Shown here piece after piece: positions 36,715 through 44,791 of a stretch of 64,000 nt of DNA. The stretch's first letter is position 1; each line of letters starts with the position of its first letter. The DNA is from Citrobacter koseri ATCC BAA-895 (lineage in GTDB: Bacteria > Pseudomonadota > Gammaproteobacteria > Enterobacterales > Enterobacteriaceae), in contig NC_009792.1 of assembly GCF_000018045.1 (NCBI RefSeq), forward strand, positions 1,240,001-1,304,000. The letters run 5' to 3'. The notes under the pieces were generated by a model, which did no database searches, had not been told where the DNA came from, and saw nothing but the letters and a program-made list of their open reading frames with translations. The position numbers and the translations under genes were made by a program.

Positions 36715-37391
36715 TGCACTTCCTGAATATGTTCTTCTTTGATATCTACCCGTACATTGCCGGGTCAGTGTTCCTGATTGGCAGCTGGCTGCGCTATGAC
36801 TACGGTCAGTACACCTGGCGTGCGGCTTCCAGCCAGATGCTGGATCGCAAAGGGATGAACCTGGCTTCGAACCTGTTCCACTTCGGTATTCTGGGGATCT
36901 TCGCGGGTCACTTCCTGGGGATGCTGACGCCGCACTGGATGTACGAAGCGTTCCTGCCGATTGAAGTGAAGCAGAAAATGGCGATGATTGCAGGCGGCGC
37001 CTGTGGCGTGATGACGCTGGTTGGTGGCGTACTGCTGCTCAAACGCCGTCTGTTCAGCCCACGCGTGCGTGCAACGACCACGGGAGCGGATATTTTGATC
37101 CTTTCTCTGCTGGTGATTCAGTGCGCGCTGGGACTGCTGACTATTCCGTTCTCTGCGCAACATATGGACGGTAGCGAAATGATGAAACTGGTGGGGTGGG
37201 CGCAATCTGTGGTGACGTTCCACGGCGGCGCGTCTGAGCATTTAGAGGGCGTAGCGTTCATTTTCCGCCTGCACCTGGTGCTGGGGATGACGTTGTTCCT
37301 GCTGTTCCCGTTCTCGCGCCTGGTTCACATCTGGAGCGCGCCGGTCGAGTACCTGACGCGTAAATACCAGGTCGTGCGCGCCCGTCGCTGA
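36714..37391 (+). CDS. narI: Respiratory nitrate reductase gamma subunit
   Basis: The membrane di-haem cytochrome b that oxidises quinol, 225 residues with five TM segments. Haem-ligand histidines lie in LFHFGILGIFAGHFLGM and FRLHLVLGMTLFLLFPFSRLVHIW. The start ATG 36714 shares a base with the narJ stop (TAATG); upstream codons to 36621 are narJ in another frame. A strong terminator follows 20 bases after the stop. Confidence 0.97.
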   Translation: MHFLNMFFFDIYPYIAGSVFLIGSWLRYDYGQYTWRAASSQMLDRKGMNLASNLFHFGILGIFAGHFLGMLTPHWMYEAFLPIEVKQKMAMIAGGACGVMTLVGGVLLLKRRLFSPRVRATTTGADILILSLLVIQCALGLLTIPFSAQHMDGSEMMKLVGWAQSVVTFHGGASEHLEGVAFIFRLHLVLGMTLFLLFPFSRLVHIWSAPVEYLTRKYQVVRARR

Positions 37392-37410
37392 TACGGCTTT
37401 GTGTGCGGCT

Positions 37411-37436
37411 AAACCCTGCTTCGGCAGGGTTTTTTT
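37411..37436 (+). terminator. narGHJI terminator
   Basis: AAACCCTGC, TTCG loop, GCAGGGTTT and a T run. A near copy occurs 215 bases downstream at 37626. Confidence 0.93.
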
Positions 37437-37625
37437 ATGCCTGTCTGCCGGATGGCGGCTGCGCCTTATCCGGCCTACGATCGGACATCATCATGTGGTT
37501 ATGTGATCATGTAGGCCCGGTAAACGGAGTGCCACCGGGCAAAACATGGAGCACAGGAATTTAATTTGGCTGGGGTGCAACAGATAAGTAATGGTGGTGG
37601 GGGAAGGATGACTCGGCGCGTAGCT

Positions 37626-37650
37626 AAACCCTGCTTCGGCAGGTTTTTTT
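37626..37650 (+). terminator. Second copy of the narI terminator, slightly degraded
   Basis: AAACCCTGC-TTCG-GCAGG followed by seven T; one G is missing from the 3' arm compared with the first copy, leaving an eight-pair arm that should still terminate. Confidence 0.7.
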
Positions 37651-37771
37651 ATGCCTGTCTGCCGGATGGCGGCTGCGCCTTATCCGGCCTACGATCGGAC
37701 ATAACATGTGGTTATGTGATCATGTAGGCCCGGTAAACGGAGTGCCACCGGGCAAAATATGGGGCAAGGTT

Positions 37772-37982
37772 ATTAAAAGTAGTTTGTGTGCTTTCAGGAA
37801 ATAATGGTGGTGGGGGAAGGATGACTCGGCGCGTTGCGCCTCGCCCTTCGGGTCGTTGCCTTCGGCAACGCTTTCTCGCTTCCGCTCGAATCGAACCTTA
37901 GTCGAAGCTTCTCATCCTTCCCCGTGAGGGCAGAATATGAGGCAAGATTATTAAAAGTAGTTTGTGTGCTTTCAGGAAATAA

Positions 37983-37998
<16 letters not shown>
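37772..37998 (-). repeat. 178-bp tyrT-type repeat containing tRNA 3' end
   Basis: The sequence ATTAAAAGTAGTTTGTGTGC through TGGTGGTGGGGGAAGGAT occurs at 37772 and again 178 bases later at 37950. The second copy runs into the real tRNA gene at 37983, while the first (stub at 37805) stops after about 18 tRNA bases. E. coli tyrT is followed by 178-bp repeats of this design that give rtT RNA and a small basic peptide. The minus-strand stretch 37820-37930 is rich in Arg, Lys and Ser codons, but no start codon stands out. Confidence 0.75.
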
Positions 37999-38067
<69 letters not shown>

Positions 38068-38103
38068 AGGGGTAATTCAAATTGTAGAGGTCTTGCGAAG
38101 AGA

Positions 38104-38188
<85 letters not shown>

Positions 38189-38236
38189 AGGGGTAATGCT
38201 TTGTACTGGCCTGCTTCCTGTTGGGAAGCGGGGCGC

Positions 38237-38264
38237 ATCATATCAAATGACACGCCGCTGTAAA
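38237..38264 (-). promoter_or_regulatory. tyrT promoter
   Basis: Minus strand: -35 TTTACA (38259-38264), 16-base spacer, -10 TATGAT (38237-38242), then the GC-rich discriminator GCGCCCCGC. It is nearly the same as the E. coli tyrT promoter. The discriminator is the hallmark of stringent control; the AT-rich DNA upstream to 38345 fits Fis binding. Confidence 0.93.
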
Positions 38265-38345
38265 GCATTCCTTTGCTTAAAATGAACTGTTTGCGTACTT
38301 TTCATCCGTAACGGAGTAAAGCTAATCAATTCATATCGTTGACGA

Positions 38346-39188
38346 TTACAGAATGATGGTGCGATTCCCGTAAACAAACACACGCTGGGCCAGCACCTTA
38401 TACAATGCGCGGCTTAACACATTCTTTTCAACATCACGCCCTGCACGCATCATATCCTCAGCCGTATAGGTGTGATCGACATGAATTACGTCTTGCATAA
38501 TGATCGGGCCTTCGTCCAGATTATCGTTAACGTAGTGCGCGGTAGCGCCGATAATTTTCACGCCACGCTCATAAGCCTGATGGTAAGGACGTGCGCCAAT
38601 AAAAGCCGGCAGGAACGAATGGTGAATATTGATAATCTTATTCGGGAAGCGGGAAACGAATTCCGGCGTCAGGACGCGCATATACTTAGCCAGCACGACA
38701 TAATCAGGCTGGTGCGCATCAATGGCGTCCGCCATCTGTTTATCGTGCTCGTCGCGCGTTAACCCTTCGTGGCTGACCAGCTCGAAAGGAATATCAAAAC
38801 GTTCAACCAGAGGTCGCAGGGTTTCGTGGTTGCCGATTACGGCGGCAATCTCAACGTCGAGCCCGCCATAGTTGGCTTTCATTAACAGGTCGCCCAGACA
38901 ATGCGCTTCTTTGGTGACCAGAATGACGATGCGGCGACGCCCGGCAGGATTTAACTCGCGTACCGAACCTTCCGGTAATGCGCTGTCGAGATCGGCAAGC
39001 AGCGTGACATCATTAAAAATGCCTTCCAGCTCTGTGCGCATAAAGAAGCGCCCGGTCCGGTGGTCAACAAATTCGTTGTTTTGCACGATATTGAGTTCGT
39101 GCTTGTAGCAGATATTTGTAATACGCGCGATGAGGCCCTTCTGATCGGGGCAGATAGTGCGCAGAACTTTTCGTTGTAGTGAATGCAT
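38346..39188 (-). CDS. purU: Formyltetrahydrofolate deformylase
   Basis: Hydrolyses 10-formyl-THF to THF and formate, supplying formate for PurT. It has 280 residues: an N-terminal ACT domain (VLRTICPDQKGLIARITNI) and a formyltransferase-like domain with INIHHSFLPAF and NDNLDEGPI. The start ATG 39188 matches E. coli; the frame extends 45 codons upstream without homology. Confidence 0.97.
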   Translation of the reverse strand: MHSLQRKVLRTICPDQKGLIARITNICYKHELNIVQNNEFVDHRTGRFFMRTELEGIFNDVTLLADLDSALPEGSVRELNPAGRRRIVILVTKEAHCLGDLLMKANYGGLDVEIAAVIGNHETLRPLVERFDIPFELVSHEGLTRDEHDKQMADAIDAHQPDYVVLAKYMRVLTPEFVSRFPNKIINIHHSFLPAFIGARPYHQAYERGVKIIGATAHYVNDNLDEGPIIMQDVIHVDHTYTAEDMMRAGRDVEKNVLSRALYKVLAQRVFVYGNRTIIL

Positions 39189-39240
39189 TACCGGGTAAAT
39201 CCTGTTTAATGTGTTTGCTGTATCAGCACTGTCAGGCGTT

Positions 39241-39702
39241 TTAGCCGCAGCACTTTTTAAATTTTTTGCCGGACCCGCAGGGGCAGGGATCGTTTCGACC
39301 AAACTGGGGGCGCGTACCGTCAATATAGTACCACTGACCGTTTTCTTTTAAGAAACGCGAACGTTCAATAATCGCGCCGGGTATTCCCTGTTCGATAAAA
39401 CGGGCCACAAAACTGACATACCCTGTGTTTTCCGCGTCTGACCCGCTCTCTTCAAAAATGGTCAACCCAAGCCACTCAGTATGGGCGAACCCCGCGACAA
39501 TATCGTCCCGAAAGGCGGTTGCACCACAGGCGGGGTGCCAGGTTCTAATCAGGTAATTTGCGTCTTTCATCACAAAAGCGCAGTAGCGAGAACGCATGAG
39601 ATGTGACGGATCGGGTGCAACTCGCTCACCGGACACAATAGGGCCGCAACATAGGCTATACTCGACAGCGCTACCGCAGGGACAAAGCTGAGACACAATC
39701 AT
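39241..39702 (-). CDS. ychJ: SEC-C motif protein YchJ
   Basis: A 153-residue protein with two cysteine-rich zinc-binding motifs: CPCGSAVEYSLCCG at the start and the SEC-C motif NDPCPCGSGKKFKKCCG at the end. An NTF2-like middle (YYIDGTRPQ) lies between. Function unknown. The start may be ATG 39702 or the GTG two codons later; both are compatible with the GGGAG upstream. Confidence 0.95.
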   Translation of the reverse strand: MIVSQLCPCGSAVEYSLCCGPIVSGERVAPDPSHLMRSRYCAFVMKDANYLIRTWHPACGATAFRDDIVAGFAHTEWLGLTIFEESGSDAENTGYVSFVARFIEQGIPGAIIERSRFLKENGQWYYIDGTRPQFGRNDPCPCGSGKKFKKCCG

Positions 39703-39807
39703 CTCCCTGGATAAAAAAAACGGCGTACAAACGCCAGGGTAGCGCTATGTTAACCGAGTGGTGACGATGTTGCTACGTCTGGAAGCCAGGGGAAGTTTTT
39801 ACGTACG

Positions 39808-40713
39808 ATGAGAAAAATTAAAATAGGGCTGGCGCTAGGTTCCGGCGCCGCAAGAGGATGGTCGCATATTGGTGTCATCAAAGCCCTGAAACACATGGGC
39901 ATTGATATCGATATCGTGGCGGGATGTTCAATTGGTTCGCTGGTTGGCGCCGCATACGCCTGCAATAAACTGCCCGCGCTTGAACAGTGGGTGTGCTCAT
40001 TCAGTTACTGGGATGTCCTGCGCCTGATGGATCTCTCCTGGCGCAGAGGAGGGTTGCTGCGCGGCGAGCGCGTCTTCAATCAGTACCGGAACGTTATGCC
40101 GGTACTGGATTTTGAACAATGCACCCGACGTTTTGGTACGGTGGCGACCAACCTGAGTACAGGGCGAGAATTGTGGTTTACCGAAGGCGACCTGCACCTT
40201 GCGGTTCGCGCGTCTTGCAGTATGCCTGGCCTGATGTCTCCGGTGGCGCATAACGGCTACTGGCTGGTGGATGGCGCCGTCGTTAACCCTGTTCCTGTCT
40301 CTCTGACGCGTGCGATGGGCGCCGATATTGTTATTGCGGTCGATCTTCAGCACGATGCGCACCTCATGCAGCAAGATCTTCTGTCTTTGAATGTCAGCAA
40401 TGATAACGACGAGAGTGATGATTCGCTCTCCTGGCATGCGCGTTTGAAAGAGCGCCTCAGCAGCATGACTTCACGCCGTGCGGTCACCGCGCCAACGGCG
40501 ATGGAGATTATGACAACGTCCATTCAGGTGCTGGAAAACCGCCTTAAACGCAACCGAATGGCAGGCGACCCGCCGGATATTCTGATTCAACCGTTCTGTC
40601 CGCAAATATCCACGTTGGACTTCCACCGTGCCAGTGCCGCTATTGCTGCGGGACAACTGGCGGTAGAGAAAAAGATGGACGAACTTTTGCCTTTGGTGCG
40701 TACCGACGTTTAA
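39808..40713 (+). CDS. rssA: Patatin-like protein RssA
   Basis: A 301-residue patatin-family hydrolase. Oxyanion loop GSGAARGW near residues 11-18, nucleophile Ser41 in AGCSIGS, and catalytic Asp in VDGAVVNPV. Its substrate is unknown. It lies just upstream of rssB in the same direction, as in E. coli, where the two are co-transcribed in part. Confidence 0.95.
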   Translation: MRKIKIGLALGSGAARGWSHIGVIKALKHMGIDIDIVAGCSIGSLVGAAYACNKLPALEQWVCSFSYWDVLRLMDLSWRRGGLLRGERVFNQYRNVMPVLDFEQCTRRFGTVATNLSTGRELWFTEGDLHLAVRASCSMPGLMSPVAHNGYWLVDGAVVNPVPVSLTRAMGADIVIAVDLQHDAHLMQQDLLSLNVSNDNDESDDSLSWHARLKERLSSMTSRRAVTAPTAMEIMTTSIQVLENRLKRNRMAGDPPDILIQPFCPQISTLDFHRASAAIAAGQLAVEKKMDELLPLVRTDV

Positions 40714-40803
40714 CGCACCTTTTATACACACTTAAGCAAATTCTGACAGGCGCGAGCGGCAATAGCATGCCACTATTTACTAAAGCCAGTCAGGGGAGAA
40801 AAC

Positions 40804-41817
40804 ATGACGCAGCCATTGGTCGGAAAACAGATTCTTATTGTGGAGGACGAGCCTGTATTTCGCTCGCTTCTGGATTCGTGGTTTTCCTCTTTGGGAGCGA
40901 CAACGGCACTGGCGGGCGATGGTCTTGACGCCCTGGAGTTACTGGGAAGTTTTACGCCTGATCTGATGATCTGCGATCTTGCGATGCCAAGGATGAACGG
41001 TCTCAAACTGGTAGAGCATTTACGTAATCGGGGCGATCAGACCCCCATTCTGGTTATCTCGGCGACAGAAAATATGGCAGATATCGCCAAAGCGCTGCGA
41101 CTGGGCGTTGAGGACGTCCTGCTAAAGCCAGTGAAAGATCTCAATCGTCTGCGGGAAACCGTCTTCGCCTGCCTCTATCCCAATATGTTTAATTCTCGGG
41201 TTGAAGAAGAAGAACGCCTGTTTCGGGACTGGGATGCGATGGTTGATAACCCGGTGGCGGCAGCAAAGCTGTTGCAGGAGTTGCAACCTCCGGTTCAGCA
41301 GGTTATCTCGCATTGCCGAATCAATTACCGCCAACTTGTTGCGGCAGACAAACCCGGTCTGGTGCTGGATATTGCGCCGCTGTCTGATAACGATCTCGCT
41401 TTTTATTGCCTCGACGTGACGCGGGCAGGGGATAATGGCGTACTGGCCGCGTTATTACTGCGGGCGCTATTTAATGGCTTATTGCAGGAACAGCTCGCTC
41501 ATCAGAATCAGCGTTTGCCGGAACTGGGGGCGTTATTGAAACAGGTCAATCATCTGCTTCGGCAAGCGAATTTGCCGGGACAGTTTCCGCTATTAGTGGG
41601 TTATTACCACAGCGGTCTTAAAAATTTGATACTGGTTTCAGCAGGCCTGAATGCGACGTTAAATACAGGTTCTCACCAGGTACAGATCAGTAATGGCGTT
41701 CCGCTGGGCACATTGGGCAATACCTACCTGAACCAATTAAGCCAACGCTGCGAGTCATGGCAGTGCCAAATTTGGGGCGCGGGCGGGCGTTTGCGTCTTA
41801 TGTTGTCTGCGGAATGA
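40804..41817 (+). CDS. rssB: Sigma-S degradation adaptor RssB
   Basis: A response-regulator adaptor that delivers RpoS to ClpXP, 337 residues. The receiver domain carries Asp58 (LMICDLAMPRMNG), and the C-terminal PP2C-like domain lacks phosphatase residues. Start ATG 40804 after GGGGAG. The C-terminus agrees with the family length. Confidence 0.97.
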   Translation: MTQPLVGKQILIVEDEPVFRSLLDSWFSSLGATTALAGDGLDALELLGSFTPDLMICDLAMPRMNGLKLVEHLRNRGDQTPILVISATENMADIAKALRLGVEDVLLKPVKDLNRLRETVFACLYPNMFNSRVEEEERLFRDWDAMVDNPVAAAKLLQELQPPVQQVISHCRINYRQLVAADKPGLVLDIAPLSDNDLAFYCLDVTRAGDNGVLAALLLRALFNGLLQEQLAHQNQRLPELGALLKQVNHLLRQANLPGQFPLLVGYYHSGLKNLILVSAGLNATLNTGSHQVQISNGVPLGTLGNTYLNQLSQRCESWQCQIWGAGGRLRLMLSAE

Positions 41818-42018
41818 GCAAATGAAAAGGCAAAGTGAAATTGATTTACCCGCCTTTCTCTGTGGGTGCTACTATCAGCGCCAGATTATACGTATTTGTC
41901 TTAATTATACTAACACGCGTCCTTTTCGGAACTGAGGCTTGTACCAGTGCTGATATACTCGGATGCGATACAGATTGATGAACACGTTCAATACATGAAC
42001 AGTCCAGGAGATTTTTAA

Positions 42019-42927
42019 ATGGCTGCCCTAAATTCGAAAGTCAAAAAAGCCGTTATCCCGGTCGCGGGATTAGGAACCAGGATGTTACCGGCGACGAAAG
42101 CGATCCCGAAAGAGATGCTGCCGCTGGTTGATAAGCCATTAATTCAGTATGTCGTGAATGAATGTATTGCTGCGGGCATCACTGAAATTGTGCTGGTGAC
42201 GCACTCTTCCAAAAACTCGATCGAAAACCATTTCGATACCAGCTTCGAGCTGGAAGCTATGCTGGAAAAACGTGTTAAGCGTCAGCTGCTGGAAGAGGTG
42301 CAATCTATTTGCCCTCCGCACGTAACGATTATGCAGGTGCGTCAGGGGCTGGCGAAAGGCCTGGGTCATGCCGTATTGTGCGCGCATCCTGTTGTTGGTA
42401 ATGAGCCCGTCGCGGTGATTCTGCCGGACGTTATTCTGGATGAATACGAATCCGATCTGTCTCAGGATAACCTTGCTGAAATGATTCGTCGTTTTGACGA
42501 AACCGGCTGTAGCCAGATTATGGTTGAGCCTGTTGAAGATGTTACCGCGTACGGCGTTGTTGATTGCAAAGGCGCGGCGCTGGCACCGGGCGAAAGCGTG
42601 CCGATGGTTGGCGTTGTAGAGAAGCCGAAAGCGGATGTCGCGCCGTCTAATCTCGCGGTAGTTGGCCGTTATGTCCTGAGCGCGGACATCTGGCCTCTGC
42701 TGGCGAAAACCCCTCCGGGAGCGGGCGACGAAATTCAGCTGACCGACGCGATTGATATGCTGATCGAAAAAGAAACGGTCGAAGCCTACCATATGAAGGG
42801 CAAAAGCCACGACTGCGGTAATAAATTAGGTTACATGCAGGCGTTCGTTGAATATGGCATCCGTCATAATTCTCTGGGCGCTGAATTTAAAGCATGGCTT
42901 GAAGACGAGTTGGGTATTAAGAAGTAA
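42019..42927 (+). CDS. galU: UTP-glucose-1-phosphate uridylyltransferase
   Basis: Makes UDP-glucose for LPS, trehalose and galactose metabolism. It has 302 residues. The nucleotide-binding signature AGLGTRMLPATKAIPKEMLP is near residues 19-38. It follows a GGAG site and is convergent with hns, each with its own terminator. Confidence 0.98.
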   Translation: MAALNSKVKKAVIPVAGLGTRMLPATKAIPKEMLPLVDKPLIQYVVNECIAAGITEIVLVTHSSKNSIENHFDTSFELEAMLEKRVKRQLLEEVQSICPPHVTIMQVRQGLAKGLGHAVLCAHPVVGNEPVAVILPDVILDEYESDLSQDNLAEMIRRFDETGCSQIMVEPVEDVTAYGVVDCKGAALAPGESVPMVGVVEKPKADVAPSNLAVVGRYVLSADIWPLLAKTPPGAGDEIQLTDAIDMLIEKETVEAYHMKGKSHDCGNKLGYMQAFVEYGIRHNSLGAEFKAWLEDELGIKK

Positions 42928-42947
42928 GCGGTATAATCTGAAAGGCG

Positions 42948-42976
42948 CGGCGCTGTTTAACAGCGCCGTTTTTTTT
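42948..42976 (+). terminator. galU terminator
   Basis: Perfect 8-bp stem CGGCGCTG/CAGCGCCG, loop TTTAA, then eight T. Confidence 0.95.
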
Positions 42977-43010
42977 GCCCTGAACAGACGAGGTATGAGG
43001 GAAGGGCAAA

Positions 43011-43035
43011 AAAAATCCCGCCACTGGCGGGATTT
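43011..43035 (-). terminator. hns terminator
   Basis: ATCCCGC/GCGGGAT stem with a T run on the minus strand, 20 bases after the hns stop. The A-rich and T-rich flanks allow it to work both ways. Confidence 0.9.
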
Positions 43036-43054
43036 TAAGCAAACACATTCCGAA

Positions 43055-43468
43055 TTATCCCTTGATCAGGAAATCGTCCAGTTGTTTACCTTGTTCTTCC
43101 ATCGCTTTTTTGATCACTGCCGGTGTACGACCCTGGCCAGTCCAGGTTTTCGTTTCACCGTTTTCATCAACGTAGCTATATTTAGCCGGACGAGCAGCGC
43201 GTTTAGCTTTAGTGCCAGATTTAACGGCAGCCATGCTATTCAGCAGTTCGTTCGGATCAATACCGTCGGCAATCAGCATTTCACGATATTGTTGCAGTTT
43301 ACGGGTACGCTCTTCAACTTCAGCTGCTGCGGCGCTTTCTTCTTCGCGACGCTCGTTAACAACAACTTCTAATTTTTCCAGCATTTCTTCAAGCGTTTCC
43401 AGGGTACATTCTCTTGCCTGTGCACGAAGAGTACGGATGTTGTTCAGAATTTTAAGTGCTTCGCTCAT
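43055..43468 (-). CDS. hns: Nucleoid protein and silencer H-NS
   Basis: Global repressor of AT-rich and acquired DNA, 137 residues. The N-terminal coiled-coil oligomerisation region is followed by a flexible linker and the C-terminal DNA-binding domain with the hook motif TWTGQGRTPAVIKKAM. It is followed by its terminator, convergent with galU. Confidence 0.98.
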   Translation of the reverse strand: MSEALKILNNIRTLRAQARECTLETLEEMLEKLEVVVNERREEESAAAAEVEERTRKLQQYREMLIADGIDPNELLNSMAAVKSGTKAKRAARPAKYSYVDENGETKTWTGQGRTPAVIKKAMEEQGKQLDDFLIKG

Positions 43469-43511
43469 TGTAGTAATCTCAAACTTATATTGGGGGTGGT
43501 TTGTTGAGCTA

Positions 43512-43540
43512 ATAATAGAGCGATAAATTCAGATGTGCAA
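43512..43540 (-). promoter_or_regulatory. hns promoter
   Basis: Minus strand TTGCAC (43535-43540), 17-base spacer, TATTAT (43512-43517), about 45 bases before the hns ATG, closely like the E. coli hns promoter. The rest of the 541-base hns-tdk gap (43541-44009) is AT-rich and holds no gene I can support; in E. coli such DNA mediates H-NS autoregulation. Confidence 0.85.
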
Positions 43541-44009
43541 TAGCCTGGAATGTAAGGAATTCAAAATTGCTCTTTATTAAGTACAGATATTAATTATCCC
43601 ATCTTAAATTTTTCTTGAAGAACCGCACAAAAAAGAGCTTATTGGCAACGAGGTTACTCCTGGCATAACGTTAAAATTCCAGGATTTTAGTCACATTTTA
43701 TCAGGGTGGAATAGGCTGTCATTGCAGTAATTTCAACCTTTTGTATTAGTTTCCCTTACGGGAAAGTCCTAATACGTTGCCACATTTATGAGGAAGCGTA
43801 ACAATAAGTATGAGCGCCCGGTTATGCGATGAGATGATAAGCAGCATTGATGAATATCTTAGGCACAATTTGTGAAGGAATGTGTATAACCGAACGATGT
43901 TTGCTCAATTCTTTATACCGGAGGCGTGACGAGGCGCCCCCGACATGCCGGTAAATTATGATACAATCCCGCCCAATCTTTATTTCAGCCAGGTGAGGGC
44001 CTGCTGCCA

Positions 44010-44627
44010 ATGGCACAGCTATATTTCTACTATTCGGCAATGAATGCGGGTAAGTCGACTGCATTGCTGCAATCTTCATACAATTATCAGGAACGCGGGA
44101 TGCGTACCGTTGTATATACAGCGGAAATTGATGACCGCTTCGGCGCCGGTAAAGTCAGTTCGCGTATCGGTCTCTCCTCGCCAGCAAAATTGTTTAACCA
44201 AAATTCATCGTTGTTTGAAGAGATTCGTACCGAGAATGCGCAACAAACAATACATTGCGTTCTGGTTGATGAGTGTCAGTTTTTGACTCGCCAGCAGGTG
44301 TACGAATTATCTGAGGTTGTTGACCAACTGGATATTCCGGTGTTGTGTTACGGACTGCGTACTGATTTTCGTGGCGAGTTATTTGGCGGCAGCCAATACT
44401 TACTCGCGTGGTCAGATAAACTCGTCGAATTAAAGACAATCTGTTTTTGTGGCCGTAAGGCAAGCATGGTATTGCGTCTTGATCAGGCTGGCAGGCCTTA
44501 TAATGAAGGGGAGCAGGTTGTGATTGGTGGGAACGAGCGTTATGTCTCTGTATGCCGCAAGCATTACAAAGAAGCCCTTGCCGAAGGCTCCCTGACGTCG
44601 ATTCAGGAGAAACACCGCCACGCGTGA
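44010..44627 (+). CDS. tdk: Thymidine kinase
   Basis: Phosphorylates thymidine and deoxyuridine with ATP. It has 205 residues. The P-loop YSAMNAGKSTALLQS is near residues 9-23, DECQFLT is the Walker B region, and zinc-binding cysteines occur in ICFCGRKA and VCRKH. Downstream are two REPs and the shared terminator with adhE. Confidence 0.97.
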   Translation: MAQLYFYYSAMNAGKSTALLQSSYNYQERGMRTVVYTAEIDDRFGAGKVSSRIGLSSPAKLFNQNSSLFEEIRTENAQQTIHCVLVDECQFLTRQQVYELSEVVDQLDIPVLCYGLRTDFRGELFGGSQYLLAWSDKLVELKTICFCGRKASMVLRLDQAGRPYNEGEQVVIGGNERYVSVCRKHYKEALAEGSLTSIQEKHRHA

Positions 44628-44644
44628 TTGCACGCGTTCTGTAG

Positions 44645-44736
44645 GCCGGATAAGGCGCTTGTGTCGCCATCCGGCGACCCCTACAACATTACGCAGAACC
44701 TGTAGGCCTGATAAGGCGCTTGCGCCGCCATCAGGC
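44645..44736. repeat. Two REP elements (BIME) between tdk and adhE
   Basis: GCCGGATAAGGCG...CCATCCGGC (44645-44675) and GCCTGATAAGGCG...CCATCAGGC (44706-44736) are two related REP palindromes in the same orientation, 30 bases apart. Confidence 0.85.
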
Positions 44737-44740
44737 AAAA

Positions 44741-44767
44741 AAAAGCCCCCGAAAACGGGGGCTTTTT
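44741..44767. terminator. Bidirectional terminator of tdk and adhE
   Basis: AAAAGCCCCCG, loop AAAA, CGGGGGCTTTTT: a symmetrical hairpin with A and T runs on both sides between convergent genes. Confidence 0.93.
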
Positions 44768-44791
44768 CAGAATGTCGCCTGGGCTAACGAA

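Larger units (their letters stand above)
37411..37833. repeat. Tandem duplication of narI terminator, REP pair and tRNA stub (about 214 bp)
   Basis: Copy 1 (37411 to about 37620) and copy 2 (37626-37833) share the terminator hairpin, a REP palindrome (37447-37475 and 37661-37689), an inverted GCCCGG/CCGGGC hairpin (37515-37540 in copy 1) and a 30-base end identical at 37591-37620 and 37804-37833. That 30-base end begins with the last bases of tRNA-Tyr (minus strand). Copy 2 has lost one G of the terminator stem. Parts between the REP region and the stub differ. Confidence 0.8.

Noticed and set aside
37440..37560. Mobile element suspected from repeats after narI
   Set aside because: The repeats are REP palindromes, terminators and tRNA ends; no transposase, terminal inverted repeats or target duplications are seen.
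39189..39323. 45-codon N-terminal extension of purU
   Set aside because: The Ala/Pro-rich extension overlaps the ychJ 3' end and does not match the ACT-domain start of the family.
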